Shown here: positions 8,990 to 16,924 of the stretch, one piece after another
How the letters are laid out: every line of letters begins with the position of its first letter
Numbering within the stretch: the first letter of the stretch is position 1
Origin: Vibrio lentus
GTDB taxonomy: Bacteria > Pseudomonadota > Gammaproteobacteria > Enterobacterales > Vibrionaceae
Assembly (NCBI RefSeq): GCF_030409755.1
Contig: NZ_JAUFQE010000001.1
Coordinates: 1,178,001 to 1,242,000, forward strand
Direction of reading: 5' to 3'
DNA: 64,000 nt
Notes under the pieces: generated by a model
The model's input: the letters and a program-made list of their open reading frames with translations, nothing else
Databases searched by the model: none
Told to the model about the DNA's origin: nothing
Program-made: the position numbers and the translations under genes

Positions 8990-10423
8990 ATGCAAATGGT
9001 AGAAAAGAGTGATGCCGTTATTAATAACTCGAAGTCATCATCGAAAAAGAAAAATTTCAAAGAAAATATACAGTTATTAGTCACTGCACTTGGTGGTGAA
9101 GACAACATCGTGAGTATCACACACTGTATGACAAGGCTGCGATTCAAATTGGCAGACGAGTCTCTGGTAGACGAAGAAGCGATCAAGCAGATCGCTGATG
9201 TGAAAGGTGTGGTACTTCAACAAGGTCAAACTCAAGTCATCATCGGTGTTGAAGTAGAGAAGTGGTTTAACGCGCTATCAAACACTCAACAAGCTGACGC
9301 TAATCCGGCTGATGAGCTAGAGAAAGGCAAACTGTTCCAAGGCGTGATGCGTATTGTCGCGGGTATCTTCGGCCCTGTAGTTCCTGCTATTGCCGGTGCA
9401 GGTATGTTGATGGGCTTACTTTCTGGCCTTATCGCAACCAATGTTATCTCTGAAACCTCAGACACGGTTTATTTCTTCCGCTCTATCTCTGTTGCTGTGT
9501 TCTTCTTCTTACCTATGCTGGTCTCTTTCTCTGCAGCCAAAGTATTTAAGGTGAACGAATACATTGCGCTTGCTGTTTCCTCTGCAATGTTAGCACCCAA
9601 GCTAGTAGATAAAGCGGTGATGCTAAAAGATGCTGGCGCTGCACCTGAACTGACGGTGCTAGGCGTAGTACCGATTGAACTGCTTAACTACGGCGGCGCG
9701 ATTGTTCCGGCTATTCTCGCTATCTGGTTACTATCAAAAGTGACTCCGTTAGTTGACCGACTGGTACCCTCTTCAGCAAAACCAGTATTTACACCGTTGC
9801 TTGCCTTTACGGTAACTTCAACCATCACACTATCATTTGTTGGCCCTGCGGGTATCTGGCTAAGTAATGGCGCGGGTTGGGTAATGAGTTCACTACTGGA
9901 AATCTCTCCGACGTTAACAGGCTTTGTTTTCGGTCTGACTCGCCCGATTACCATCGTATTTGGTATCCACCACAGCATGACGCCGATTAGCCTGAACAAC
10001 TTTGCACTGTATGGTAAGGATTTACTTATGCCGATCATGTGCTTAGGTAACATGGCAATTGCTGGTGCGACAATGGCAATCTGGCACAAGCAGCGTAAGA
10101 CAGTTTCTAAAGAGCAATCTTCAATTACTATGGGCTCAAGCGTTACCGCTATCTTAGGCATCACGGAGCCAGCTCTATTTGGTGTCCTAACGAAATACAC
10201 CAAAGCGATGATGACGGCAAGTTTGGCTGCCGGTGTGTTCGGTGCTATCTCGGTAACGATAGATACTCACTTAACCAGCTACATCCTTTCTTCTGTGTTC
10301 AGCTTGCCGGCTTACCTTGCAGGCGGCACACAGAACTTTATCCAAGCGATTATGGGTGTGGTTGGTGTGTTTGTACTGTCTTATGTATTAACACTGTTGT
10401 TCGTGAAACTAGACAACAAATAA
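8990..10423 (+). CDS. PTS sugar permease, fused IIB-IIC (glucose/beta-glucoside superfamily)
   Basis: A 477-residue membrane permease that takes up and phosphorylates a sugar. Residues 23-95 form a IIB domain with the phosphorylatable Cys46 in ITHCMTRLRF. Residues 105-475 form a IIC domain of about ten membrane segments, with the LTRPITIVFGIHHSMTPI loop and GITEPALFG motif. There is no IIA domain, so it would borrow IIA-Glc (Crr). It leads the set followed by KDG kinase and KDPG aldolase, with a hairpin in between. A CRP-like TGTGA half-site lies near 8900. The substrate is not evident; the neighbours suggest a sugar acid or a glycoside of one. Confidence 0.85.
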   Translation: MQMVEKSDAVINNSKSSSKKKNFKENIQLLVTALGGEDNIVSITHCMTRLRFKLADESLVDEEAIKQIADVKGVVLQQGQTQVIIGVEVEKWFNALSNTQQADANPADELEKGKLFQGVMRIVAGIFGPVVPAIAGAGMLMGLLSGLIATNVISETSDTVYFFRSISVAVFFFLPMLVSFSAAKVFKVNEYIALAVSSAMLAPKLVDKAVMLKDAGAAPELTVLGVVPIELLNYGGAIVPAILAIWLLSKVTPLVDRLVPSSAKPVFTPLLAFTVTSTITLSFVGPAGIWLSNGAGWVMSSLLEISPTLTGFVFGLTRPITIVFGIHHSMTPISLNNFALYGKDLLMPIMCLGNMAIAGATMAIWHKQRKTVSKEQSSITMGSSVTAILGITEPALFGVLTKYTKAMMTASLAAGVFGAISVTIDTHLTSYILSSVFSLPAYLAGGTQNFIQAIMGVVGVFVLSYVLTLLFVKLDNK

Positions 10424-10454
10424 GACCTCCTCCCAACCTATTGGGAACAGAATC

Positions 10455-10483
10455 AACGTGGCTACTTTCCTTGTAGCCACGTT
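10455..10483 (+). promoter_or_regulatory. Intercistronic hairpin between the PTS gene and kdgK
   Basis: AACGTGGCTAC and GTAGCCACGTT form a perfect 11-bp stem around TTTCCTT. No T-run follows, so it looks like an mRNA-stabilising or attenuating hairpin rather than a full terminator. A smaller hairpin, CCCAA/TTGGG, lies just before it. Confidence 0.55.
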
Positions 10484-10531
10484 CCATCATTTATATACCT
10501 AGCAATACCAATCTTTCTGTAAGGGCACACT

Positions 10532-11500
10532 ATGAGCCACATTGCGATTATCGGCGAGTGCATGATAGAACTGAACGGCGCTCCATTCGGTTCCATGCAA
10601 CAGACCTATGGTGGGGATACGCTCAACGCCGCTGTTTATTTGAACCGAAGTGCCACCAGCTATTCCCGTTCGTCAGATGCGCCTATGATTCGTACCAGTT
10701 ATGTCACAGCGTTAGGCTCAGACGCTATCAGTAAGCAGATGCTTAACCGATGGCAAGATGAAGGGCTATCAACTGATTTCGTATTGATTGACGAGCAGCG
10801 CTCGCCAGGCCTGTATCTGATTCAATTAGATGACGTTGGTGAACGCACATTTCTGTATTGGCGTAATGACTCGGCTGCTCGCTACATGGTACAGCACCCA
10901 GATTTCGACAAAATAACCGCCCAACTTGAAGATGTCGATATGGTGTTTTTGAGTGGAATCTCTCTGGCGATCTTGCCTCATGGCGATCAGCTAAAGTTAC
11001 TCACTATCATCCAAGGTCTACGTGAACGCGGCGTGGCCATCGCCTTTGATAGTAACTACCGACCAAAGCTGTGGGGCTCACAAGACGCAACCAAAGAAGC
11101 TTATCAGCTTGCCTATAAAGCGACAGATATAGCCTTGGTTACCTTTGATGATGAGCAACTGTTATGGCAAGACGCCCAGCCACAAGACACCATAAAAAGA
11201 CTGCATGCACTCGGCGTCAAAACCGTTGTCGTAAAGCTTGGTGCTGAAGGCTGCTTGATCAGTGAAAACGCTGAAACTGAGCCCGTAAACATCACAACGA
11301 TACCTGTCGAGACTGTAGTTGATAGCACCTCTGCAGGCGACTCTTTTAACGGTGGTTTCTTATCTTGTTACCTCTCTGGAGGTTCTGTTTCAGAAGCCTG
11401 CCAACAAGGTAATGCACTCGCGAGACTAGTGATTCAACACCACGGTGCAATTATTCCAAAAGCCATCACCGATACTCTTTCAAACCCTATTAAGAAGTAA
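10532..11500 (+). CDS. kdgK: 2-Keto-3-deoxygluconate kinase (PfkB family)
   Basis: A 322-residue ribokinase-family kinase that phosphorylates 2-keto-3-deoxygluconate to KDPG in the cytosol. The N-terminal GECMIELNG and YGGDTLNAAVYLNR segments form the substrate site of KdgK, and STSAGDSFNGGF near the C-terminus carries the catalytic Asp and anion hole. TAAGGG is a good ribosome site before the ATG. The stop codon lies 3 bp before the aldolase start, so the two are translated together. It connects the ManD product to the Entner-Doudoroff aldolase. Confidence 0.92.
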   Translation: MSHIAIIGECMIELNGAPFGSMQQTYGGDTLNAAVYLNRSATSYSRSSDAPMIRTSYVTALGSDAISKQMLNRWQDEGLSTDFVLIDEQRSPGLYLIQLDDVGERTFLYWRNDSAARYMVQHPDFDKITAQLEDVDMVFLSGISLAILPHGDQLKLLTIIQGLRERGVAIAFDSNYRPKLWGSQDATKEAYQLAYKATDIALVTFDDEQLLWQDAQPQDTIKRLHALGVKTVVVKLGAEGCLISENAETEPVNITTIPVETVVDSTSAGDSFNGGFLSCYLSGGSVSEACQQGNALARLVIQHHGAIIPKAITDTLSNPIKK

Positions 11501-11503
11501 ACC

Positions 11504-12133
11504 ATGCCTACAATTAATGACCAATTAAAAGCACTTAAAGTTATCCCTGTTATCGCGATTGATAACGCTGAAGATATTATTCCACTAGGTAAAGTTTTAG
11601 CGGAAAACGGTCTGCCTGCAGCAGAAATTACTTTTCGTTCTGACGCCGCTGTTGAAGCTATTCGACTGCTACGAGAAGCTCAGCCTGACATGCTGATTGG
11701 TGCCGGAACAATTTTGAATGGTGAACAAGCACTGGCCGCGAAAGAAGCGGGGGCAACCTTTGTGGTATCTCCGGGATTAAATCCAAACACGGTTAAAGCA
11801 TGCCAAGAGATCGGCATTGATATTATCCCAGGTGTGAACAATCCAAGCACCGTTGAAGCGGCATTTGAAATGGGATTAACGACTCTCAAATTCTTCCCAG
11901 CAGAAGCATCGGGCGGTATCAGTATGGTGAAGTCGTTAGTTGGCCCATACGGCGATATTCGGCTGATGCCTACAGGCGGCATTACGTCATCAAACATCGA
12001 TAATTACTTGGCTGTACCTCAGGTATTAGCCTGCGGTGGCACTTGGATGGTGGATAAGAAGCTCGTTGAAAACGGAGAGTGGGATGAGATAGCCCGCCTA
12101 ACGCGAGAGATTGTTGAGCAGGTGAATCGCTAA
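11504..12133 (+). CDS. eda: KDPG/KHG aldolase
   Basis: A 209-residue class I aldolase that splits 2-keto-3-deoxy-6-phosphogluconate into pyruvate and glyceraldehyde-3-phosphate. The Schiff-base lysine is K129 in TTLKFFPAE, and the catalytic Glu and Arg are in EITFRS (E41, R45). The GAGTI and PTGGI segments bind substrate and phosphate. It is the last gene of the sugar-acid set, with a strong terminator after it. A genome usually holds another eda with edd; this copy appears dedicated to the local pathway. Confidence 0.93.
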   Translation: MPTINDQLKALKVIPVIAIDNAEDIIPLGKVLAENGLPAAEITFRSDAAVEAIRLLREAQPDMLIGAGTILNGEQALAAKEAGATFVVSPGLNPNTVKACQEIGIDIIPGVNNPSTVEAAFEMGLTTLKFFPAEASGGISMVKSLVGPYGDIRLMPTGGITSSNIDNYLAVPQVLACGGTWMVDKKLVENGEWDEIARLTREIVEQVNR

Positions 12134-12190
12134 GCACATAAGTAGCTAATCTAAACTGTTCGCAGATTTGGAAATGCGTTACATACAAAA

Positions 12191-12222
12191 AGAGCGAGAG
12201 GCTGGCCTCTCGCTCTTTTTTT
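12191..12222. terminator. Terminator between eda and dsbB-like gene
   Basis: AGAGCGAGAGGC pairs with GCCTCTCGCTCT around TG, followed by T7 and preceded by A's, so it can act for both converging transcripts. Confidence 0.85.
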
Positions 12223-12252
12223 GTTCAAATCCAGAAATTAGCCACCAGCCCC

Positions 12253-12792
12253 TTAATTAAGTAACCAATAGCTCACCGGGTTATCAGGGCACTGATAAGG
12301 ACCGCATTCGACAAATGTAGCAATAGCATTCAATGCCACCACCACGATTGCTAGTAAACACACAATCCGTCCAAAGTTGCTCATTTTGTAGGGTTCGTGA
12401 GACTCGGCCTTATTGGTCAGCATCAAGATCACGGCAACACCCAATATGGTTGCAGCGAACAACACGAAGGCCCAAGTGTAATAATGCATCCCCAATATAG
12501 GGCTACCGTAACCAGGAGTACCCGGAATCACGTGTAGGGAAACTTGTCTTAACGAGGTGGCGACACCATACAAAGCGCCAATTAGCACAATCCCATAGTG
12601 ACGAGGTTGAGGCCCATAAACCACATTCAACATGAAGCCAAACGCGACCATCACAAAGCCAATTCGTTGCAGTAAACACAATGGGCAAGGAAGCTCATTG
12701 AGAACAAACTGAAGAATGAAGCCGATCAACAAAACGGCTGTCATACCCAGTAAGCCAAGCGTATTCAAGAGAGTTAATTGATTTCGATTCAT
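12253..12792 (-). CDS. DsbB-family disulfide bond formation protein
   Basis: A 179-residue inner-membrane quinone-linked oxidoreductase with four to five predicted membrane segments. The first redox pair is C36-P-L-C39 (ELPCPLCLLQRIG), in the standard place after the first membrane helix. The second pair, C163 and C168 (ECGPYQCPD), is not in the usual periplasmic loop but near the C-terminus, as in DsbB-like rather than housekeeping DsbB proteins. It follows a tiny membrane protein gene by 9 bp. No DsbA-like thioredoxin is encoded nearby, so its partner is unknown. Confidence 0.85.
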   Translation of the reverse strand: MNRNQLTLLNTLGLLGMTAVLLIGFILQFVLNELPCPLCLLQRIGFVMVAFGFMLNVVYGPQPRHYGIVLIGALYGVATSLRQVSLHVIPGTPGYGSPILGMHYYTWAFVLFAATILGVAVILMLTNKAESHEPYKMSNFGRIVCLLAIVVVALNAIATFVECGPYQCPDNPVSYWLLN

Positions 12793-12801
12793 GCTAGCTC
12801 C

Positions 12802-12957
12802 TTACAATAAGATCGACAGAGGGTCAGTCGCATGGTGATTAAACCAATACAAACCAAGGATCACTGAGCCAGCGAAAAAGCCATACGCGGCGGTCTTATT
12901 GCCGAAAAACCCGCACACCATCGCCACAAGTAACAACAAAAATAATAAAGACATCAT
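12802..12957 (-). CDS. Small two-helix membrane protein (DUF5993-like) upstream of the DsbB-like gene
   Basis: About 51 residues with two hydrophobic helices (MMSLLFLLLLVAMVCGFF, then YGFFAGSVILGLYWF) and a short polar tail. The start at 12957 is favoured because AAGGAGAGG lies 9-12 bases before it; a longer reading begins at 12990. Its stop is 9 bp before the DsbB-like start, so both are one transcript. From memory, DUF5993 proteins often sit next to DsbB-like genes, which suggests a small subunit or chaperone. No function is established. Confidence 0.65.
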   Translation of the reverse strand: MMSLLFLLLLVAMVCGFFGNKTAAYGFFAGSVILGLYWFNHHATDPLSILL

Positions 12958-13248
12958 AAGAGGCATCCTCTCCTTATTTATCGAGTTCACTCAAGGTGAA
13001 CGTCATAAAAATATCCACACCTACGCCCTTAATCATGCAACTTCGGTAAATCTATGGATTACGGATTTAAAATCATCAACTTAATAGTTGTTAGTAACCT
13101 CTAAGCTGTCAAGTTAGATACGATAAGTTCATTGACAGGGTTTGCTACGCTTATATTGCTCAGAGAACATTTTGTTATTTTTGCTTTAGCGAGTCTCCGG
13201 TATTTATTGACCACTACAAGGTGACTCCCATCGTAGCTAGGAAGCTTC

Positions 13249-13273
13249 ATGAAAAAAACACAGTACCTCGTTA
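13249..13273 (+). other. Out-of-frame start and A7 slippery run before the secreted protein gene
   Basis: An ATG at 13249 with AGGA 6 bases upstream opens a frame that reads MKKTQYLVIV and ends after 35 codons. With one A fewer in the A7 run (13252-13258) the same ATG would read MKKHSTSLLSLLSFISLALP and join the long frame, giving a textbook signal peptide ending NASLA. This may be a sequencing slip, a null allele, or a phase-variable or transcriptional-slippage switch. Confidence 0.65.
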
Positions 13274-15499
13274 TTGTCACTCCTCTCCTTTATCAGCCTC
13301 GCACTTCCAAATGCCAGTTTAGCCAACTACGCCATTGTGCTGCCCGGCCAGCATGAGCAAGGGAAGAACCTGCAAGGCTCAGCTGTATCAGCAGACAAAG
13401 TGATTGATTGGGAGATAGATAACAGTGATTTAGTATTTGGGGCTTACGGCAATAAAAGTGACAACGAAAAAGCCAATAGCATCGGCTATATGTACAACCA
13501 AAAGTTAGAACTCAATTCGGGAGCGTTGGAAGACGAAATTAGAAACACGGCAGAGAAAAACAACATTGATTACGAAGACTTCTTCTTACACTTTTCAGAA
13601 GATACTATTCTTGCGGAGCTGGATACAACGCACGGTGAAAATACGCTTTTAAGCCGCAAGCCTATGATCGTTGGCTATACCGCAGACGAAAAACATGCGG
13701 GCTATGCACTTTATCAGCAGCCGCCGTGGGATGCTGATGTGTTTGAACATTTCGAACGTGGCGGAGCACTCTACGTTTACCATTCGGAGAAGTTCGATAG
13801 CTTAACATTCGAATTTTCACGCTTTGCACAAGGCGGAGAATTCCATATTGAATATCCAACATCGACGAATGATCTAGGCCAATCTACGACATGGGCTCGC
13901 TTAGAAATAATTAACGATCACACACAGAATATGACTCAAAACCAAGCGTTAAGCTGGCGAGTGCCCTCGAATTGGGTCAGAGCAACAACTCACGATGGCA
14001 GCGGCCAGAGCTACGGTGGCGGGCAGTATTTTGGTTCTACATTTGTGCGAGATGGCGGCCGTTTATACGTTGTTAGGATCCGTTGGCAAGGCAGTTCAAG
14101 CGATATTCGACCTCGCTTAAATCAAGTTCAATTAAAAGACAGTTTCCCTAAGTTCGATATCAAGAACCTACCCTTTCCCATTCCAGGTACAGATTCGAAA
14201 TCATCCGGTAAAGCCAAACATTGGCGGAAAATTCACGGCTTTGACCAAGCCGCCGATCTAAACAAAGATAACTACTTATCACCTTCTGAGTATCAGAATC
14301 GAACCAACAAATCGGCCACGGCGCGCTTTCGTTGGGAATCTCGCGTCATTCCTTTTGGACGAATGTGGAATCAAAATTCATCATGGGCGCTGACCAACCT
14401 AACTAATCCACAGTTATTAAGTGCAGTACAAGCTTACTATTCCAAACATTGGGCTCAGCAAGGCCTGCACGGGGCGTATAACGACGACACCAATAAGCTC
14501 ATGGGCAGCAATCAGTTTGAGGTGTATATGGGTGGAAAAGTCAGTGAAATGGAGCTGATTGTAGGTTCAGATGACGCCGACCAAGTTTACCAAACTCAAT
14601 TCACCTCCTTCCTACAGATCCTAACAGCGCACGACAGTAATCCGATCGTTGGGCTCAATATTGGAACGGCTAACCTTTATGGTCGGCATGGCCAATCACA
14701 CCTAATCAACGCGGGAAATGTCTATCTGAGAGAGCATTATTTATTCCCTTCGACAGGATTCAGTGGTTATGCAGGGCTGTCTAAATTTTGGGATAATTCT
14801 GCGCTGGCACACGGCAAGAAAAATGTGATATTTCAAGCAACCACGCGTTTTGGCCGAGTTGAATATTTTGGAAACAACGAAGAAAACTGGAAACAAGACC
14901 AGTACTCAACACTCGCTATTTTTTACCTCAACTACCACCCCAAACACAGTTACTTCAACCAGTGGAACAGCGGCTACGTATATGGGAGCAACAATACAAC
15001 CAAAGACAACTTCTGGAAAAGTGGTATACCAAAGAACATAGCTTATCGGCCAACCGCATTACTCGCCGTTGATTTAGGATCCCCTACTCATTCGATACCT
15101 CAAGGTTTTGAAGCCATCCCTTTGATGCTTTCAACGAGTAGCCCACAACCAGCCGATTACACGATTGTTGGAAACGCAGCCCAAGACCACATTGAACATG
15201 CTGATCTGCCGAACGGTAAGGTTCAATTACTGCCAACTCATAGTTACTTTGTTTATCAATCGGATCACTACGCGGTAGAAGGTGGCCCAGAAGAGATGGT
15301 GCTCGCGAGAGAGTTTGAGCATGGCCGTGTCCTTTATCGCACCGACTTTCATGGACAGAACTCAGACTTTTACTCGGCACCGAAACTCAGCATTCCATTA
15401 AAAAAACCAATGAGGCCAGTCGATGTAAATAGCGATATTGGCGACTATGTAAACGAAGTTAAGCTTGGGGGATATCAAGGGCTATTTCTGCTTTATTAG
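13274..15499 (+). CDS. Large secreted protein of unknown family next to the melibiose genes
   Basis: The open frame from a TTG at 13274 codes for 741 residues. It lacks a ribosome site, and the intended start is very probably the ATG at 13249, cut off by the A7 frameshift described separately. After the signal peptide (cleavage near NASLA-NY) no domain is recognised with certainty. A segment at about residue 327 (DLNKDNYLSPSEY) looks like a single EF-hand-type calcium loop. The protein is rich in aromatic residues and beta-prone segments, like secreted polysaccharide-acting proteins. It converges on melR, and so may act on galactoside-containing polymers; that is only inference. Confidence 0.75.
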   Translation: MSLLSFISLALPNASLANYAIVLPGQHEQGKNLQGSAVSADKVIDWEIDNSDLVFGAYGNKSDNEKANSIGYMYNQKLELNSGALEDEIRNTAEKNNIDYEDFFLHFSEDTILAELDTTHGENTLLSRKPMIVGYTADEKHAGYALYQQPPWDADVFEHFERGGALYVYHSEKFDSLTFEFSRFAQGGEFHIEYPTSTNDLGQSTTWARLEIINDHTQNMTQNQALSWRVPSNWVRATTHDGSGQSYGGGQYFGSTFVRDGGRLYVVRIRWQGSSSDIRPRLNQVQLKDSFPKFDIKNLPFPIPGTDSKSSGKAKHWRKIHGFDQAADLNKDNYLSPSEYQNRTNKSATARFRWESRVIPFGRMWNQNSSWALTNLTNPQLLSAVQAYYSKHWAQQGLHGAYNDDTNKLMGSNQFEVYMGGKVSEMELIVGSDDADQVYQTQFTSFLQILTAHDSNPIVGLNIGTANLYGRHGQSHLINAGNVYLREHYLFPSTGFSGYAGLSKFWDNSALAHGKKNVIFQATTRFGRVEYFGNNEENWKQDQYSTLAIFYLNYHPKHSYFNQWNSGYVYGSNNTTKDNFWKSGIPKNIAYRPTALLAVDLGSPTHSIPQGFEAIPLMLSTSSPQPADYTIVGNAAQDHIEHADLPNGKVQLLPTHSYFVYQSDHYAVEGGPEEMVLAREFEHGRVLYRTDFHGQNSDFYSAPKLSIPLKKPMRPVDVNSDIGDYVNEVKLGGYQGLFLLY

Positions 15500-15503
15500 C
15501 TCC

Positions 15504-15535
15504 TTAACCTCTTAACCTCTTAACCTCTTAACCTC
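15504..15535 (+). repeat. Octamer tandem repeat (TTAACCTC)4
   Basis: Four exact copies of TTAACCTC begin 4 bases after the stop codon of the secreted protein gene, in the gap before the converging melR gene. The copy number could vary by slippage. Confidence 0.9.
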
Positions 15536-15589
15536 TAGTTCAGAGTATTAGCCATCTTTACGCAACGGAATAAACACTTAGCACTTTTC

Positions 15590-16597
15590 CTATAAATCAT
15601 CGGTGACCGTTAGCGGCCTTTTTCCATCACACGCGCCTTTCTCAAGGTCGTAAACGGGGCTGGCTCCATGGCTGCTCCACCGATGATCTTCCCTCGCTAT
15701 TTTTCGATATTGCGTCGGCGTGGCGCCAATGTACGTTTGGAAGGTTTCATAGAATCGGCTACTCGAATTGAAGCCCACCGTGAGTGAGATATCGAGAATG
15801 GTTCTGTCCGTATCACTCAGTAAAGCACGAGCATGATTAATGCGCATCGCAGTAATGTACTGCTTAATGGTCATCTGCATCGTTCGTTGAAATACGTTCA
15901 TTGCATAGTTGGCATGTAATCCAATATGTTCTGCGATATCTTTCACGGTTAGTGGCTGGTTGTGATGCGTGGCAATGTATTCCAACATTTGACTGACATA
16001 GAATTGAGAGTGTTTCGACACCCCTTTTGAGGTCGATTTGTCCTGTCGGTTTACGAGCAGTTGTTGCCAACCATCAAGGCAGATTCGCTTAAGCATCAAA
16101 CCAATTTCATCGATGGCCAACTGCTGGCGACTTTCTGACGAATGCTTTATCTCTTGTACCCAACGGGCAATTTCAAATTCACTCACTAACGAACAAGAAT
16201 TCGATTGCAACACACTGCCGTGAGTTATCTGATTGACCAAATCCCGACTGAGAGTCCACGACATAAAATGATGAATCGGTATGTTGATGATCCCCATATT
16301 ATGGCTTTGGCCGGGATTGGTGAGTCGATGAGGTACCGATGCCCAAAACAAGCCAATCGATCCGCTCTTAACCACGATTGGGCTGCCGTTAATGATGTAT
16401 TCCACATCGTCCCCAAAAGGAATATTCACCTCAATTTGACCATGCCAATGATAGCCGGGCATGGAGTGAGGAGCTCTAAGTTCGATATCGATTTGCTCAT
16501 AGGAAGAATAGAGAGAAAGCGGGCTTACCGACACGGTCTCAGATGAGTACTTATCTAAAGTGATAATTCTCAGCGTATCAGGGGTTGATTGCGGCAT
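15590..16597 (-). CDS. melR: Melibiose operon regulator (AraC family)
   Basis: A 335-residue AraC-type activator closely matching E. coli MelR as remembered: the N-terminal part reads SPLSLYSSYEQIDIELRAPH, then HWHGQIEVNIPFGDDVEYI (cupin ligand pocket). The C-terminal double HTH reads YITAMRINHARALLSDTDRT. It should bind melibiose and activate melAB. It is divergent from melA over 327 bp that contain two direct repeats resembling MelR boxes and a third, inverted copy at its own ribosome site, which suggests autoregulation. AAGGA lies about 7 bases before the ATG. Confidence 0.93.
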   Translation of the reverse strand: MPQSTPDTLRIITLDKYSSETVSVSPLSLYSSYEQIDIELRAPHSMPGYHWHGQIEVNIPFGDDVEYIINGSPIVVKSGSIGLFWASVPHRLTNPGQSHNMGIINIPIHHFMSWTLSRDLVNQITHGSVLQSNSCSLVSEFEIARWVQEIKHSSESRQQLAIDEIGLMLKRICLDGWQQLLVNRQDKSTSKGVSKHSQFYVSQMLEYIATHHNQPLTVKDIAEHIGLHANYAMNVFQRTMQMTIKQYITAMRINHARALLSDTDRTILDISLTVGFNSSSRFYETFQTYIGATPTQYRKIAREDHRWSSHGASPVYDLEKGACDGKRPLTVTDDL

Positions 16598-16602
16598 ATC
16601 TC

Positions 16603-16620
16603 GTTCCTTAGGAAATCGTA
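16603..16620 (-). promoter_or_regulatory. Inverted MelR-box-like sequence at the melR start
   Basis: On the minus strand this reads ATTTCCTAAG, matching the core of the boxes at 16680 and 16779. It overlaps the melR ribosome site (AAGGAA), so part of the similarity may be due to that site. Confidence 0.4.
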
Positions 16621-16679
16621 TAAATGACTTTTAGCAGTTCCTCGATAATAAAACTCTGAAGGCGATCATAGTGCCAAAA

Positions 16680-16697
16680 TACCCCATTTCATAAGAT
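16680..16697 (+). promoter_or_regulatory. MelR-box-like repeat 1
   Basis: TACCCCATTTCATAAGAT differs at only two positions from the second copy at 16779-16796. Paired 18-bp direct repeats between melR and melA fit the arrangement of MelR sites in E. coli. Confidence 0.55.
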
Positions 16698-16703
16698 CAG
16701 TAC

Positions 16704-16725
16704 AATGTGATTAGAGTCAGTCTCT
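16704..16725 (+). promoter_or_regulatory. CRP-like site in the melR-melA intergenic region
   Basis: AATGTGATTAGAGTCAGTCT has a perfect TGTGA half and a partial TCA half at the right spacing (N6). It lies between the two MelR-like boxes, as expected for a promoter co-activated by CRP and MelR. Confidence 0.4.
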
Positions 16726-16778
16726 TAAGTGCAAAACTCGCTTCATTGCACAGCCCCTCTCCTCAAAAGCCAGCAAGT

Positions 16779-16796
16779 TATCCCATTTCCTAAGAT
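16779..16796 (+). promoter_or_regulatory. MelR-box-like repeat 2
   Basis: TATCCCATTTCCTAAGAT, the second copy of the 18-bp repeat, 129 bp before the melA start. Confidence 0.55.
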
Positions 16797-16924
16797 TTCC
16801 ATTCAATGATTTTAAAATATTAGAAAACGGGAGAGCTATTTGATTATCTGAGACGAATCGGCGTGGGTTCTAGGTGTAATTTGTCTGTATCAACAAAGAA
16901 CTCAGAGAGATAAAGGATTCCACT

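Noticed and set aside
9688..10203. 171-codon minus-strand frame inside the PTS gene
   Set aside because: Antisense shadow of the IIC domain; the plus strand shows clear family motifs.
10505..10530. Second copy of the ATACCAATC repeat before kdgK
   Set aside because: Only 8-9 bases match one end of the repeat and there is no second end or internal hairpin.
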